Positions 24,819 to 35,838 of a DNA stretch of 64,000 bases are shown one piece after another. The notes under the pieces were generated by a model. That model was not told where the DNA came from, did not search any database, and saw only the letters and a list, made by a program, of their open reading frames with translations. Position 1 is the first letter of the stretch. The number at the start of each line of letters is the position of its first letter. A program made the position numbers and the translations under genes. Source of the stretch: Cudoniella acicularis (Eukaryota; Ascomycota; Leotiomycetes; Helotiales; Helotiaceae); the NCBI GenBank assembly GCA_013054445.1, contig JAAMPI010000070.1, positions 1 through 64,000 on the forward strand, given 5' to 3'.

Positions 24819-25983
24819 ATGGCCATAGACTTCACTTCGTGGACAAACATCGCCCTGCTCGCCGTCTTCCTCCTCTCCATCCCCTCAATCATGGGCTTCT
24901 TCGGCAAGAACAAATTCGACGTCAATGGCAAGGTCCGCTACCTTTCCTCTCCCTCTCCCTCCCTTCCAGCCCCAACTGCAGCCTCGTCTGACTGAAGCAT
25001 AGACTGTCCTCCTCACTGGGGCATCGGAGGGCATGGGTAAGAGTGTCGCAAAGCAGCTCGCACAGAAAGGCGCGAATGTTATAATTGTGGCACGCAATGT
25101 TGGCAAGCTTGAAGAAGCTCTTGTCCAGGTCAAGGTAATTCCCCGACTCCCTCCCACCGCGAGCTCAACACTGACACTGACGGCGAACAACCAGGCTTCC
25201 GCAGCAAATCCATCCTCCCAGCGATTCCAGTATATCAGCGCCGATGTATCCGAAGAAGACGGCGCCGCACGCGTTATTGCGGAAGCAATTGCGTGGAACG
25301 ACGGCAACAGCCCGGATATCGTGTGGTGCATTGCCGGTGCATCTTTCCCGGGCCTCTTCCTCGAAACACCCACCTCCCGAATGCGCCAACAGATGGATAT
25401 AAATTACTGGTCTTGCGTGGATATGGCCCACGCTATATTGAGCGAGTGGCTGGCACCTTCGTCCGTGGGCAAGGGACGCCCAAAACATTTGATTTTTACG
25501 AGCTCGGTCGCCGCATTTTATCCTGTTGCTGGATATGCACCGTATGCACCCAGCAAGGCGGCTATCAAGAGCTTGAGCGATTCTTTGGCACAAGAGGTAC
25601 TTCTCTATGGGGATGAAGTCAAAATTCATACTATATTTCCAGGAACTATTTCTAGCGCCGGTCTCGAGAGAGAGAATGAGACGAAGCCAGAAATTACACA
25701 CATCCTGGAAGACTCTGATCCAGTCCAGACGCCTGACGTTGTTGCTACGAAATCCATCAAGGGCCTGGAAAATGGGGAATATTTGGTTGTCGTTGGCTTG
25801 TTGGGTGCCGCTATGAGGGGCTGCGCTTGGGGTGGATCGAAAAGAAACAACTGGGTTCTTGACACCGTCATGACTTGGATCACGAGTTTGGTTTGGTTCT
25901 TTGTGGGAATGGACCTGGATGGCAAAGTCAGGGCGTATGGGAAGAAAAACGGGCATCCGAGTACGTATGCAAAGAAGGCCTAG
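24819..25983 (+). CDS. TSC10: 3-ketodihydrosphingosine reductase
   Basis: NADPH-dependent reduction of 3-ketosphinganine to sphinganine, the second step of sphingolipid synthesis, at the ER membrane. Exons are 24819..24932, 25003..25134 and 25195..25983, giving 344 residues. The N terminus has a hydrophobic anchor (NIALLAVFLLSIPSIMGFF). The SDR cofactor motif is TGASEGMG, the active-site Tyr/Lys lie in YAPYAPSKAA, and the catalytic Ser lies in FTSSVAAF. A second hydrophobic stretch near the C terminus (WITSLVWFFVGM) matches the family. Intron 2 (60 nt) is a multiple of three without stops, so unspliced mRNA would insert 20 residues; the GTAATT and CAG ends and family alignment favour splicing. 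The gene is tail to tail with the J-domain gene, with stop codons only 72 bp apart. Confidence 0.92.
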
Positions 25984-26055
25984 GTTATATTGTTTGCACT
26001 TTTGATACCCACTAATAGTAATATATGACACCCAAACACTTCCAGTTGTCTCCAG

Positions 26056-27604
26056 TCAGCAGATATCTCCAACACGGCCAGCAAGTTTGCAAGCTGAACA
26101 TGAGCGTAATCCACATTCCTTACATTCCAGGATCCATTTCTGCATCTCCGTCCGACATCCACGACACAAGAAGCACCCATTCAAACGAAACCATGCACTG
26201 TGAGAACAATGAAAGCCTACATCGACTCCTCGGTCACGAAGGAATTTGGCGCGCGATTGCTCTGCCCAAAAGTTCTCGTTTTTCTGGCTGATTAATTTGG
26301 CCCTGGCAGCTTCCCCCTTTCTCTCTTGCAGTTTTACCGTGCATGCTCGCACAAACTCTTCCGTTTTCTGCTGTTCTCTCGCAGCATTCATCAAAATTTC
26401 CTCCGCCAACCTCTCCGCTCTGATCTTCTTGTCTCTAATTTCCTTCACAAGCTCTGCAAGCAGTCGCGAAGCTTCTAGATTTCGGGCCCCCAAGCGCTCC
26501 GCCTCCAACTTTTGATGGACTCTCTCTACTTCCTCTTTCTCAGCCTTTTCACGATACAGTTTTGCCTCGAGTTCCGCTGCTCTATACTCCGCTTGCCGCC
26601 TTGCAGCCTCCTCCCATCTAGCCTTGAATTCGGCGACATCCTCTTTAGCTGCCTCTTCCTTGGCAAGCTTCTCCGCTTTCGCCTTTTCCTTCCGAATCTT
26701 CTGTGCGTATCTGCGCTTCAAGAGATCGTCTTTGATCGAGGAATCCATAACGCCATTGCAACCATTCGGAGCCCAGATCTCTTCCCACTGCTTTTGCTTT
26801 TCGTCCTCTATGAAATCCAACCTCTCTCTCGCCCCCTCTACCTCACTCTTCTTGATCTTCTGTGCGGCACTCCTTCGCAACCGTTCAAGCTCCGCCTGTG
26901 CTTTCTCCTCCTGGCTCTCAACAATCTTCGACTCAGGGAATGCACCATCGTACCCACGCCTGAACTTCTCCGCCAACACCCTCTCCTCATCCATTTTCTC
27001 AGCAGTCCTCAGCTTCGCCAACTCCGCATCCAATCTCCTGATTTTCCGATTAACCTCAAAAATCTCATCGTCAAACCTCCGCTCAGCAGCCCTCCACCGA
27101 CCTTGCAGTTCCTCTCTTTGCCTCTTCCTCGCCGCCTCTCTCTCTGCCCTCGCCCTCTCCTCGGCCGCAGCAGCCATTCTAGCCTCCCGTTCCTTTTGCT
27201 CGGCCTCCGCTCTTTCCTTCGCCGCTTTCACCCTTTCATCTTCCTGCCTGTGCTGGGAGCGCCATGTTTCCCATTTCCGCTTGATGGAGGGATATCTGAT
27301 GTCGTAGATTCTTCGACTGGGTTCATCGATTAGGGTTTCTTTTGCTTCTGCGAGCTAATCAGACACAGCACCCTTCGTTAGCCTACCCTGGATTCTGAGA
27401 ATTCCGTGTAAAGTAGGATTTTGAGCGCGGCGAGTTTACCAATTGGAAAGCAGCAGTAGCTGCTGCATCACCGCCATTTTTATCTGGATGTTGACGGAAG
27501 GCAAGGCGCAGGTATGTTTGTTTTATTTCTCGGGGGGTGCTGGTTTGAGGAATTCCGAGGAGTGAGTAGTAATCGGGTATCGATGGGGGACTGTTGTCTT
27601 CCAT
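26056..27604 (-). CDS. J-domain protein with long coiled coil and C-terminal Cys cluster
   Basis: Exons complement(26056..27354, 27440..27604) with an 85-nt intron give 487 residues. The J-domain is N-terminal (PDYYSLLGIPQTSTPREIK, then the HPD motif in FRQHPDKNGG, then the helix ending PSRRIYDIRYP), so it should stimulate an Hsp70. Residues about 90-410 are very rich in Glu, Lys, Arg and Ala with few helix breakers, and form a long charged coiled coil. The last 60 residues contain eight or so cysteines in CxxC-like spacing (CFLCRGCR, CKECGLRSCSACK) that could bind zinc. There is no Gly/Phe region or class I zinc domain, so it is a class C J-protein. Client and location are unknown. The start ATG is the first in the frame and gives a normal J-domain spacing. 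Confidence 0.88.
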
Positions 27605-30600
27605 TTTGTTGTCCGCTTTTTGGGTTCCGCTTGAAGTTTTCTTTTGTTAACAGCACTCAAGTGAGCTGAGTCTTTGAACTGCGAAACAGATGATTTTGAA
27701 TTGTCATTTCAAATCAGAGTTAGAGTTTGAGAAAGTCTTTAGAAATTAAGGAATATTGTGTACATTCTGGTGCTGTTTGCTTCGAGTTCAACCACCGCAA
27801 TCGGGCCAGCCCCACACTTCCGTTTGCACTCTTCCCCTCCGCCCAAAATTTGATATTCGCTCCTCGAGATCCCATTCGAGGGCAAATTGAGATCTGATGA
27901 GTCTTCGAGACTTCCAAGTCTCATTGGTGGCATGGTGCGGATGGAAGCGTCACTTCACTATTTTGGATGAAGTTGCATGTTGGTGGTGCTGGCTCCCGTG
28001 TTTCAAGCAAAAAGGGGGATTGTTTGTTTGCTCTCCCACCACCATCATCACCAGTTGGGAAGTTGGGAAGTTGACAAAGAAAATTAGGGCAAGGGGAGAG
28101 AAGTTGTGGGGCTTTTGGAGTAAACCGAGACTCTGCAATTGTTTTAGACTGACTGTCTTACATCGCAGAAACAATGCTTTTCAAGATAGTTCTGATGCTA
28201 TAATATCTAACATTCTTTAAAAATGTATGGGCCACACCCAATAATAGTAGCTGAATCATGTGGTCAAACGGACTCTGAAGTTGATTGGCGGTCTTGCATT
28301 GATCGTAGAAACAACTCTTTTAATGATATCGCGGTGGTAGTGATGCAAAATGTCTCAAATCATTTGTAGAGTGGAAAGGATGGCTTGAACTGCGACTCGC
28401 GAGTATAAGTGTCTTTGAGTGACGATGAAACGTGTAAGTGGACAATGTTGTATGATGCAGAAAAGTCAGAAACAATGGGTAACTGAGTTTCATAATGAAG
28501 AGAGTCTATTAACTTGATCCAAATGTGTTTTCGAACTTTTCGTATAAGTTCTGAAAGTTGGAACTCTCTCTCGCAATTATCTCACGGCCTTTGACATTCA
28601 GTTCTCACATCGCAACACTTCGGACATAAAGTAACACCATAAGCATTCAAACGGAAGACAACCACTATCTTCTCCTTGGAATTACGGATGACGCAACAAC
28701 TGAACAAATCGATTTCGCTTTTAGGCGACTGTTCTAGGAATGGCATCCCGTTTATCACGGGGGTCAGGATTGGGCGGATAGCTATTTGGATGTTGTGAGT
28801 TAGATAAATCCAAACCCTGTTTAGCTCCAGCTAAGAAATCATAGATTACGAGATCGTATATGACCTTAGCAAATGACAACTCGAGATTAAAGTATCACCT
28901 GCGACGAATCCAGTAACCTGCGCGCGTAGGCACATTTACTGGGCAGACTCGGGATATTAGAAAGGAACATGTGTTGGTAGAAAGTGAACTGGACGACGAA
29001 ATTTTAGAGGCAAAAATGAAAATTAGGGCTTTGCAGGAGGAACTCTCTGGACTCCTTTCGCAGGGACATCATTGTATTTCCCTGGTGTCTCGCAATCGAT
29101 CAGTGGAAACGAAGACTTCTCGGTCTCTCAAATTGTGCTAATGGAAGAGCGAATACGGAGATGGCAATAGTGGAAGGACAGGGATCTGAGGGGACACCAA
29201 GCCTTGGACGAGATCCAGATGTTGTGGACTGCGATATATGATAAAGATGGACTGGAATATCGTAAAGTGTGTGAGTTTAAGAAGTGGGCAGAGGCTGCGG
29301 CGAGACTTGGGCTAAATGCGCAGTCCTTGAGGAAGGAGGCAACAAGGCGACATGATGTCTGGCGTAAGGGAAGCGCGGGGGACTGGAGGGATTTTGACGA
29401 GAGAGAAGAGGTTGTGGCGGAGAGGGATCGAGGTGTTACACGAATGTACCTGGATGCGGTGTAGGAAGGGGGGTTGTATCTTGCTGAGGGTGAAGGGAAG
29501 TGCTAGAGGACGCCATTCGGTCTGGCGATGAGCACTGAGGTCGTGTTAGATGTTAAGATGAAACATGTGAGTTTGAGTGAGAGCGTTAGGCCGAAGGTTG
29601 GATGAGAAAAGAAGACGTGGAGATTTAGATAGGAAAAGCGTTTGAAATTATATGAACCCTCTCCGCAAATGGCTTTATCCCACCATGCTTCTTCGGTTTG
29701 ACACAAAAGGGGGAATTCACGTGATGACAACTCTAAAGATCTGGCCGCCACTCACCAGCGACTTCACTAAGCATCTTCTCCAACACTTTGTTGAAAACAA
29801 AATCGCCCAAGGCAGATTCATAACTCCTGACTGGGGACCCATGATCCAAAATATACACAAGAAGGAATATTTGTACAACACAACGAGATTTGTGTGCGAC
29901 ACAGAGAAACGTGTCGTGTCCCGGCTCGGCGCGAGCGCCTTCAACCTTGCGATTCGGGAGCCCAAGAAAATAGTGGCTCCGGAAGCTTCAAGCCACCAGC
30001 ACCATCACCAACACAACCCCATCACGCGCCACGATAACGATTCTTCATCGCCTCTTTCACAACCTCCCATTGATGTCAACGCCGTTTTAACAACATGCTT
30101 CGCCTTGAAGTCAAGGAGCCCAACGGCGCAGAACAAGACACCTGATCACCATGTTTGAGTGATGTTACGAAGCCTTTTCTAGGTCTCCCAGCGGCGCCCT
30201 TACTTGTTAGCTGCATCTCCAAAACCATAGGCTTTACTTTCTCAGTGCGCCCGTTCCCGTTGGTGTCCCCGTCCGGCTCGGCCAGCGCTGGAAAAGCCTG
30301 TGTCTGGGACGTCAACGCTGTGAATCGGAATCACCAGGAACCCCTTGGCAGCCCAGCTTGAAGGATTCAGCAGAGGCAGCAACTTTTTACAGTGTCAGAA
30401 GCTGGAGCCGGTGAGAATTTAGGGGAAAGAAGAGGCGTTATCTTTCATCCAATGTCATCTCCGAAGTGCCTGATGCCCCTCCCCCAAGTCCCCCCTTTTT
30501 CCTCGATTCTGACTGTGTGCGGCGCGGCTGCTGAAGTTTTTCAGAGGCCCCCACGACTCAGCCAACGATAAACGTCCGGCTCTCGGCGCAACCCCTCCAT

Positions 30601-31339
30601 GGCCCCCATTCCATTGGCCAATTCACGAGCACGGCCTTGGTACAACCTATCAGGAACGCTGCGCATAGCTATTTACGAGGAGAGAAGACATGGGCTTGGG
30701 AAGTGGCGGGGATTCTCCAAATTCAGCTCAGGTGCCCTCAGCCCTAAAACCTCCCTTACCTTGACGTTAAAAATAATAATGGTTTCATCCCATGTAATTA
30801 CTCCTTCTGCTTTCATATCTTTTGTTCTCTATCCAGTTTTAATTCATCTGTACTATCATTGCGCTTCTTCTTGTCGGCCGCTTCTTTCTCCAATCCTTCG
30901 CTATTCGCGCTTCTCCTCGTGTCCCTATTCGTCATCTCGTAACGGCGCACAAACCCCCCTTTACCATTGACAAGGTTCCGAGAGTTCGGGTCAAGGAGGA
31001 AGCTCCGCTGCCGCCATCAACCGTTGCACTTACTCGGGATCCAAGTCCTTATCGATGGTTTTGCAGCGTCGATAAAATCCCATCGTTTGTCCTTAGAGCG
31101 GATCCCCCACCTTGGTCAGTGGGATCTGAATAGCATTGCATCTCTTGCGCATAGAACAGATTCCGCATCTCGACCCGTATAGAACTTTTACCGATCAACT
31201 TTTGTCTGAAGAGCACTTTATGTGAGTTGCATCATGCATCACAATTCAAAAGCGATGCTAATGATAAGTTGAATCTAGTGATTATTCTGCGCTAACTTCA
31301 AGTAATCAACTTCTTGGAGATCGAAAATCACGTGGCAAA
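27605..31339. other. 3.7-kb region without a supportable gene
   Basis: AT-rich overall. At 28960-29464 on the + strand, short frames such as ELDDEILEAKMKIRALQEEL and the 86-codon frame at 29204 have a coiled-coil flavour and might be a decayed gene, with a stop codon and a frame change between them. A 168-codon frame at 29652-30158 has no family features. Nothing is called. Confidence 0.5.
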
Positions 31340-33212
31340 ATGAACCATCCGATCGAAATCTCCGAGATTGCCAATGATGAGAGGATAAGTGAGGGGTTGA
31401 AGAGTGACTCTGAGCTTGAATATTCAGGCATAGACAACACAACGCCAAATTTGGATAGCTCCAGTGGATGGCAGGCCCAAGTCGGTCTCGAAAGCTTTGG
31501 CGAGAGCCTACGAGCAGCTACCCAAGCTGTCTTTCCAACCGAAACCCGACCTCAATACCGCAGAGTCTTTGTGCTTATGATTAGTTGGGAAGATGAGGGC
31601 ATAGACCAATCGTTTTCAACCGAAGTTTCTGATTTATACAACGTCTTCGAGAACACATTCCATTTTGAAGTAGAGGATTGGAAGATCCCTGCGGAAAGTT
31701 GTCGTGTGGAGGTCAACCAAAAAAATACTCGACTATGTGAAAAAGGGGGGCGACAGTGAGGAAGACTTGAAGATTTTGTTTTACAAGGGCGATTCTCAAC
31801 TCACCAAGAACGGCAATGTAGCATGGGCCAGGTACGTTTTTCTGTTTAATTTGTCACCTTGAGCGCAGTGCTCCAATCAACATGGCTTTATACTGATTTA
31901 TTTTGGTCGGGCGTAGGAATCGAAGCTCCCCACTCCCCGCGGTACAATGGAGCGGGATCCAAAATAATTTAGAGCAGGCCCTCAGCGATGTTCTTGTTCT
32001 TCTAGATTGCGGGCATGCTGGGACGACGAACAATGAAGGAAGTGGAAACACAGAACTCATCGCGGCGTCGAGTCACACATCCAGCGTTAAACAGTATCGA
32101 ACATCTTTTAGCAGGCAACTCGAGATCGAGTTTCGCGAACTGAGCAAGCTGCCATCCTTCTCAGTGGGCAACCTTTATCACAACATATTTTGCCGGCTAC
32201 AGAGCACCACAGAAGAGCAGGAGCTCAGAACGCCACTCTATCTTCCTCTTACCCAAGACCACCCCAAATTTCCGCGGAGCATTCGGCTTTCCGTTTATAA
32301 AAAAGGCAGTCGAGATACAGCACTCAATGGTCGGTTGACTCCAGAAGATTCCTTTGAGGTTCGGGCACCAGACTCGTCCATCGCACATTCCTTCTACACC
32401 CCTTCAAAGCTAGTAGGTAGTCCAATACCTCATATGGCGTTTGCGATACGGTTGAAGGAAGGCGTCGATACGAGTGAGCTTCAATCCGATCCACTCCTAG
32501 ACTGGCTCCAAAGTGTAGCCGGCTTAGCAGATGAGTTGAAGATTGGAGCCGCCCTTCACAGCAATGCCCCATTGCTTATAGTTTCATTACCGATATGTGT
32601 CGCAATATATCTTCCCGCCGATCCTACCATTATCAATCTTGGTCCAGCTAGCTCCATTAGTCAGGCACTGAACAGAATCCCTATCCCAAAGGATCTCCCA
32701 ACACCTGATTCGGATAAATGGGCAAGGGAGTATAAAACCAATGGAACCAATGGAGAGAAAAAGAATGGCAAAATCGTGAATGGTAGCAACGGTACCAATG
32801 GCTTCCACGCGACCTCTGAAATTCGTCCCCGAAAACAGGTTCATATTGAGCTACCTCCAGGAGCCAGACCTCCCTTAGACAAGGGTTATTCTTCTCAATT
32901 CAATATCGCAAGCAGTTTCACCGAAGAGCCGACGGCCCTCAATGGGAATTATGATACAAACATGAACTGCGATTCTCCAACTCAATCCCATCAAATTCCA
33001 ACATTTGGTCCTCATTCGGCGGAGGCCAGTGGCCCACAATCAAAAGCTCATGCGAAAATCCACACATATACTGATGATCCAGGAGCCAAATTTCCAAGAA
33101 TCTCTAAACCTGTCGAGCTTCTCCGGAATAGCTACGATTGTGTCGTGATTGGTTCTGGTTATGGTGGTGGCGTGGCTGCCAGTCGCATGGCAAGAGCCGG
33201 AGAGTCGGTCTG
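31340..33212 (+). CDS. Caspase-like domain fused to GMC/cholesterol-oxidase-like FAD domain (3' end missing)
   Basis: Exons 31340..31831 and 31917..33212 are joined by an 85-nt intron (AG/GTACGT...CGTAG). The N-terminal part has a caspase-like fold order: strand RRVFVLMISWED, then EEDLKILFYKGDSQL at the position of the usual YAGHS, then DVLVLLDCGHAGT. The Cys-bearing strand is kept, but the catalytic His appears replaced by Asp, so proteolysis is doubtful. A region ending LLIVSLPICVAIYLP resembles the C-terminal part of fungal C14-type proteins. After an Asn-Gly-rich linker (TNGTNGEKKNG) the frame continues into PRISKPVELLRNSYDCVVI and the FAD-binding GSGYGGGVAASRMARAG of cholesterol-oxidase-like GMC enzymes, where two N end the sequence. 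Exon 1 contains an A7 run (31719-31725) that is one A too long to keep NQKILDYVKKGG in frame. Confidence 0.75.
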
Positions 33213-33214
33213 NN
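33213..33214. other. Two-N assembly gap
   Basis: The two ambiguous bases sit at the exact point where a plus-strand FAD-enzyme gene and a minus-strand acetyltransferase gene both lose their C-terminal halves. The real gap is probably much larger than 2 bp. Confidence 0.85.
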
Positions 33215-33606
33215 TTGAAGGGCTGTCCAGGCTGCTATTTTCCTTTTTTCCCCGTCATATCAGCATTTTCATCTCGCATTTATTAAAGAAAAAAAATTGA
33301 TGTGGAAAGGTATTGAGGAAGTAGGAGAATGAAAATAAATGAGATGATCAAATGGGAAGGGGAAGGGGAAACACACCCAGTGCTATTCTCCACAGCTTTA
33401 TAAGTAGTGATGTCAGGCATATTCCACCGCGGCAAAAGCGTGCTTATAACCCACTTATGCAACTCCTCCTTTTCAACTTTTTCAAACAGGTATTTCCACA
33501 CTTCGTCTTCTGCGTAAGCGGCTTCAAGGATGCTCATTACCTCTTCCATTTCGGAAGGGGTGGCTTCGCTGATTGTAAAGCGGGGGTCCAGGATTATGGG
33601 TGCCAT
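33215..33606 (-). CDS. GNAT-type N-acetyltransferase, N-terminal part only
   Basis: The first exon (33377..33606) codes for about 76 residues, MAPIILDPRFTISEATPSEM, MEEVMSILEAAYAEDEVWKY, ARWNMPDITTYKAVEN-like, matching the start of fungal GNAT acetyltransferases (acetyl-CoA to an amine acceptor; substrate unknown). A GTGTGT donor follows at 33376-33375. The rest up to the gap looks intronic, so the acetyl-CoA-binding half (the R/Q-x-x-G-x-G/A motif) is missing. The truncation coincides with the N bases, so it is best explained by incomplete assembly rather than by loss of the gene. Confidence 0.65.
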
Positions 33607-34526
33607 TATTATTTTATTATTATTTTTTGCGTTGAATTGGTGCGAAATTGGACTAGGGTTTGGGCGGGAGAAGTTAGCGACAAGAGTCGATTGAGAGGGT
33701 TGTGAGAATGGTGACGGAGGTACATTTTAATTTAAAAGAGAGTGAGACGATGTAGGTTCTACGCGTATGGTACTACCCCGCTATTATTTGCGGGGCCGGG
33801 ACCGCGGGGTTGGTTGCAGTGGAGCGCACCGTAAAGAGTAAGCTCGACGCTGCTTACCTTAGCCTTTCACTATTAAAACGGACTAAAATCTCATCTCAGA
33901 ATTGTTGGCGAATTGAAAACGTATGTTGTGATCCACTTAAAGGAAGATTCGGTAGATGCCTTTGATAGCCTTTCGAGCTTCCGACCTCCCCGTCTCATCA
34001 TCAGTATGTGTGAAGTGGAGAGATCGGAAAGGTAACAACGGAAGTAAGGCACGAGATGCTTCGTATTCTCGAGCCAATCAGAGCTGGATTGGAGTTGACG
34101 GCTTGGAGTTTATTTCAACGCCAGTTTTAATTCAGGTACCACATGATCCATTGGCGAATTGAACGATGGATCTGGACTTTCCAATACTGTTTTGATTGAA
34201 GTGCGTTTGCAGGATTTCCTGCAGCCCAATGTAAGAACTAGGAATATTTGAAAGGACTGGAGCCTCTTTTTATGATCGGATCTGAATGCACTAGCATTAG
34301 CATCTTGACAATAAACCTCGCATTGCGCAAGATAGTAGGTATGACGAGAGGGTCCTGGAAATATTCGATTAAGCCGGCCCAACACCAGACACTCCAACTC
34401 CAGGTCAATCATTGGCAAAAGACGAACAAATCGGCAGCACAACAAGGGGTATATCCATTCCGTGTCCGTAGACTTTTGTACCCAACTCCTAAAAACTCCA
34501 ACAAAATCCCACACCGGCAAAAGCAC
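33607..34526. other. Intergenic, nothing recognised
   Basis: Contains the short perfect inverted repeat CCCCGC/GCGGGG at 33776-33795 with an AT-rich loop, and short frames without features. Confidence 0.55.
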
Positions 34527-35577
34527 TCAATCTAGTCGGCCCTTGACCTCTTCCTCGTAATCGCAGAGCGAGTCTACGATTGTGGCAAAGCCACCGACGT
34601 TGCTGTTGGTGCTAGGCCAGGATTTCTTCGCCATCTTTGTGGCCTTTTCGATCGCAGCAGCCAGTCCCCTGTGTCAAGTTAGTATGATTGATCGCAGGAA
34701 GAGAGTTTAAATATCAGAGGAAAGAGAACACAAAGGATCTTTCAATATCTCTGCTCCTGCGAGACATTGTACTTACTTGGTGTCTGTTTTCACTACATAT
34801 CCTTGCTTCTGCAGCTCTGCTGCCAATTCCTCTTGGTGGTTGTCGAGCAGCGACACGTTTGGTACGACAACAAGCGGCAGACCCAATCTCATCGCATCCA
34901 GGATTGTTCCAGCGCCTATAGTAGATCAGTCATTGCCATTTTCAAAGTTCTCTCGCTGAATTCCACTCACCCGCGTGACAAACGACCAGTCCTTCGGCCG
35001 ACTCCCCCTCCTTTGCCTGGCACTTTTTCATCTCGTGCTCAAGGCCGTGCTTATTGAAAGCAAAATATTTAATATTGATGCCATTGTCGTCCTCTGGCTT
35101 GATCTGGTGAAAGTAATCGACCAATCCACCCACTTGCAAGGTGAGGTCTGTGTAGTTGAGCTCTTTGAGCTTCTTTAATGTACCTTCTGAAACTGCGGCA
35201 GCAAGCAGCTCAGGAAAGTTGGCAGTAGCACCAATTGACACGAAGCACTCTCGATGAATTGGGTTGGCGCCAGACTCCATTTCATGGGCAGCAACACAGG
35301 CAGCGAAGGGTTTGTGGCGGGCGACGATGACAATGATGTTGTTTTCCTTCCAGTGCTGGGTTGGCTCTGAGGTCGAGACGGACCACTTCCACTCGTGTTC
35401 CTGAGTGAGCTCTTGATTCTTGCGATAAGCGTGTTGTATAGCGAGTGTAACAGGGCTGAATGAGTCGCGGAGCTTCTGGCGAGAGTCTTGGTAGGCGTGA
35501 AGGATCCTATTCTTCAAGATTTGCTTGCAGCCCTCGTTGGTGTAGACCTTGCGTGGTTGAACAATGATGATTGCCAT
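34527..35577 (-). CDS. ALG13: UDP-GlcNAc transferase catalytic subunit ALG13
   Basis: ALG13 with ALG14 adds the second GlcNAc to the dolichol-linked oligosaccharide on the cytosolic ER face, an essential step of N-glycosylation. Exons are complement(34527..34668, 34777..34915, 34971..35577). The core has [19 protein letters not shown] at its start, LTLQVGG, and the donor-binding end [20 protein letters not shown] with VVVPN and DNHQEELA. From the Met at 35280 the protein would have 196 residues, the family size. The frame is open upstream to an ATG at 35577, adding 99 residues with no recognised domain. Which start is used cannot be settled from sequence. It is divergent from the mS35 gene, with about 260 bp between them. 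Confidence 0.88.
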
Positions 35578-35838
35578 TTCGAATGACTTATCGATAAGCC
35601 AAGTGCTTAGGAGGTCGGTGTTCGGGGTAGAGAAACTGCGATGTGAATCTCTGGTCGGTGTTCCGGCGTGTTGTGAATTCCGGGGTGGATAAATTTGTGC
35701 GCGACTAGGTCTCTTTTGAGCTACCTAGGTAATGGTGGTGCTAGTCTCAAAAAGGGATTAGTGCTCTTTCCCCTTTCAGCCTCAGTCACATTTTGATACT
35801 CACTAGACAGTGACCACGACATTCTCGAACCACAAGTC
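35578..35838. promoter_or_regulatory. Shared divergent promoter region ALG13 / mS35
   Basis: Only about 260 bp separate the two divergent start codons (560 bp if ALG13 starts at 35280), so the promoters must overlap. No specific factor site is claimed. Confidence 0.5.

Noticed and set aside
29652..30158. 168-codon plus-strand frame
   Set aside because: No recognisable domain, His/Ser-rich tail, no supporting introns or neighbours.
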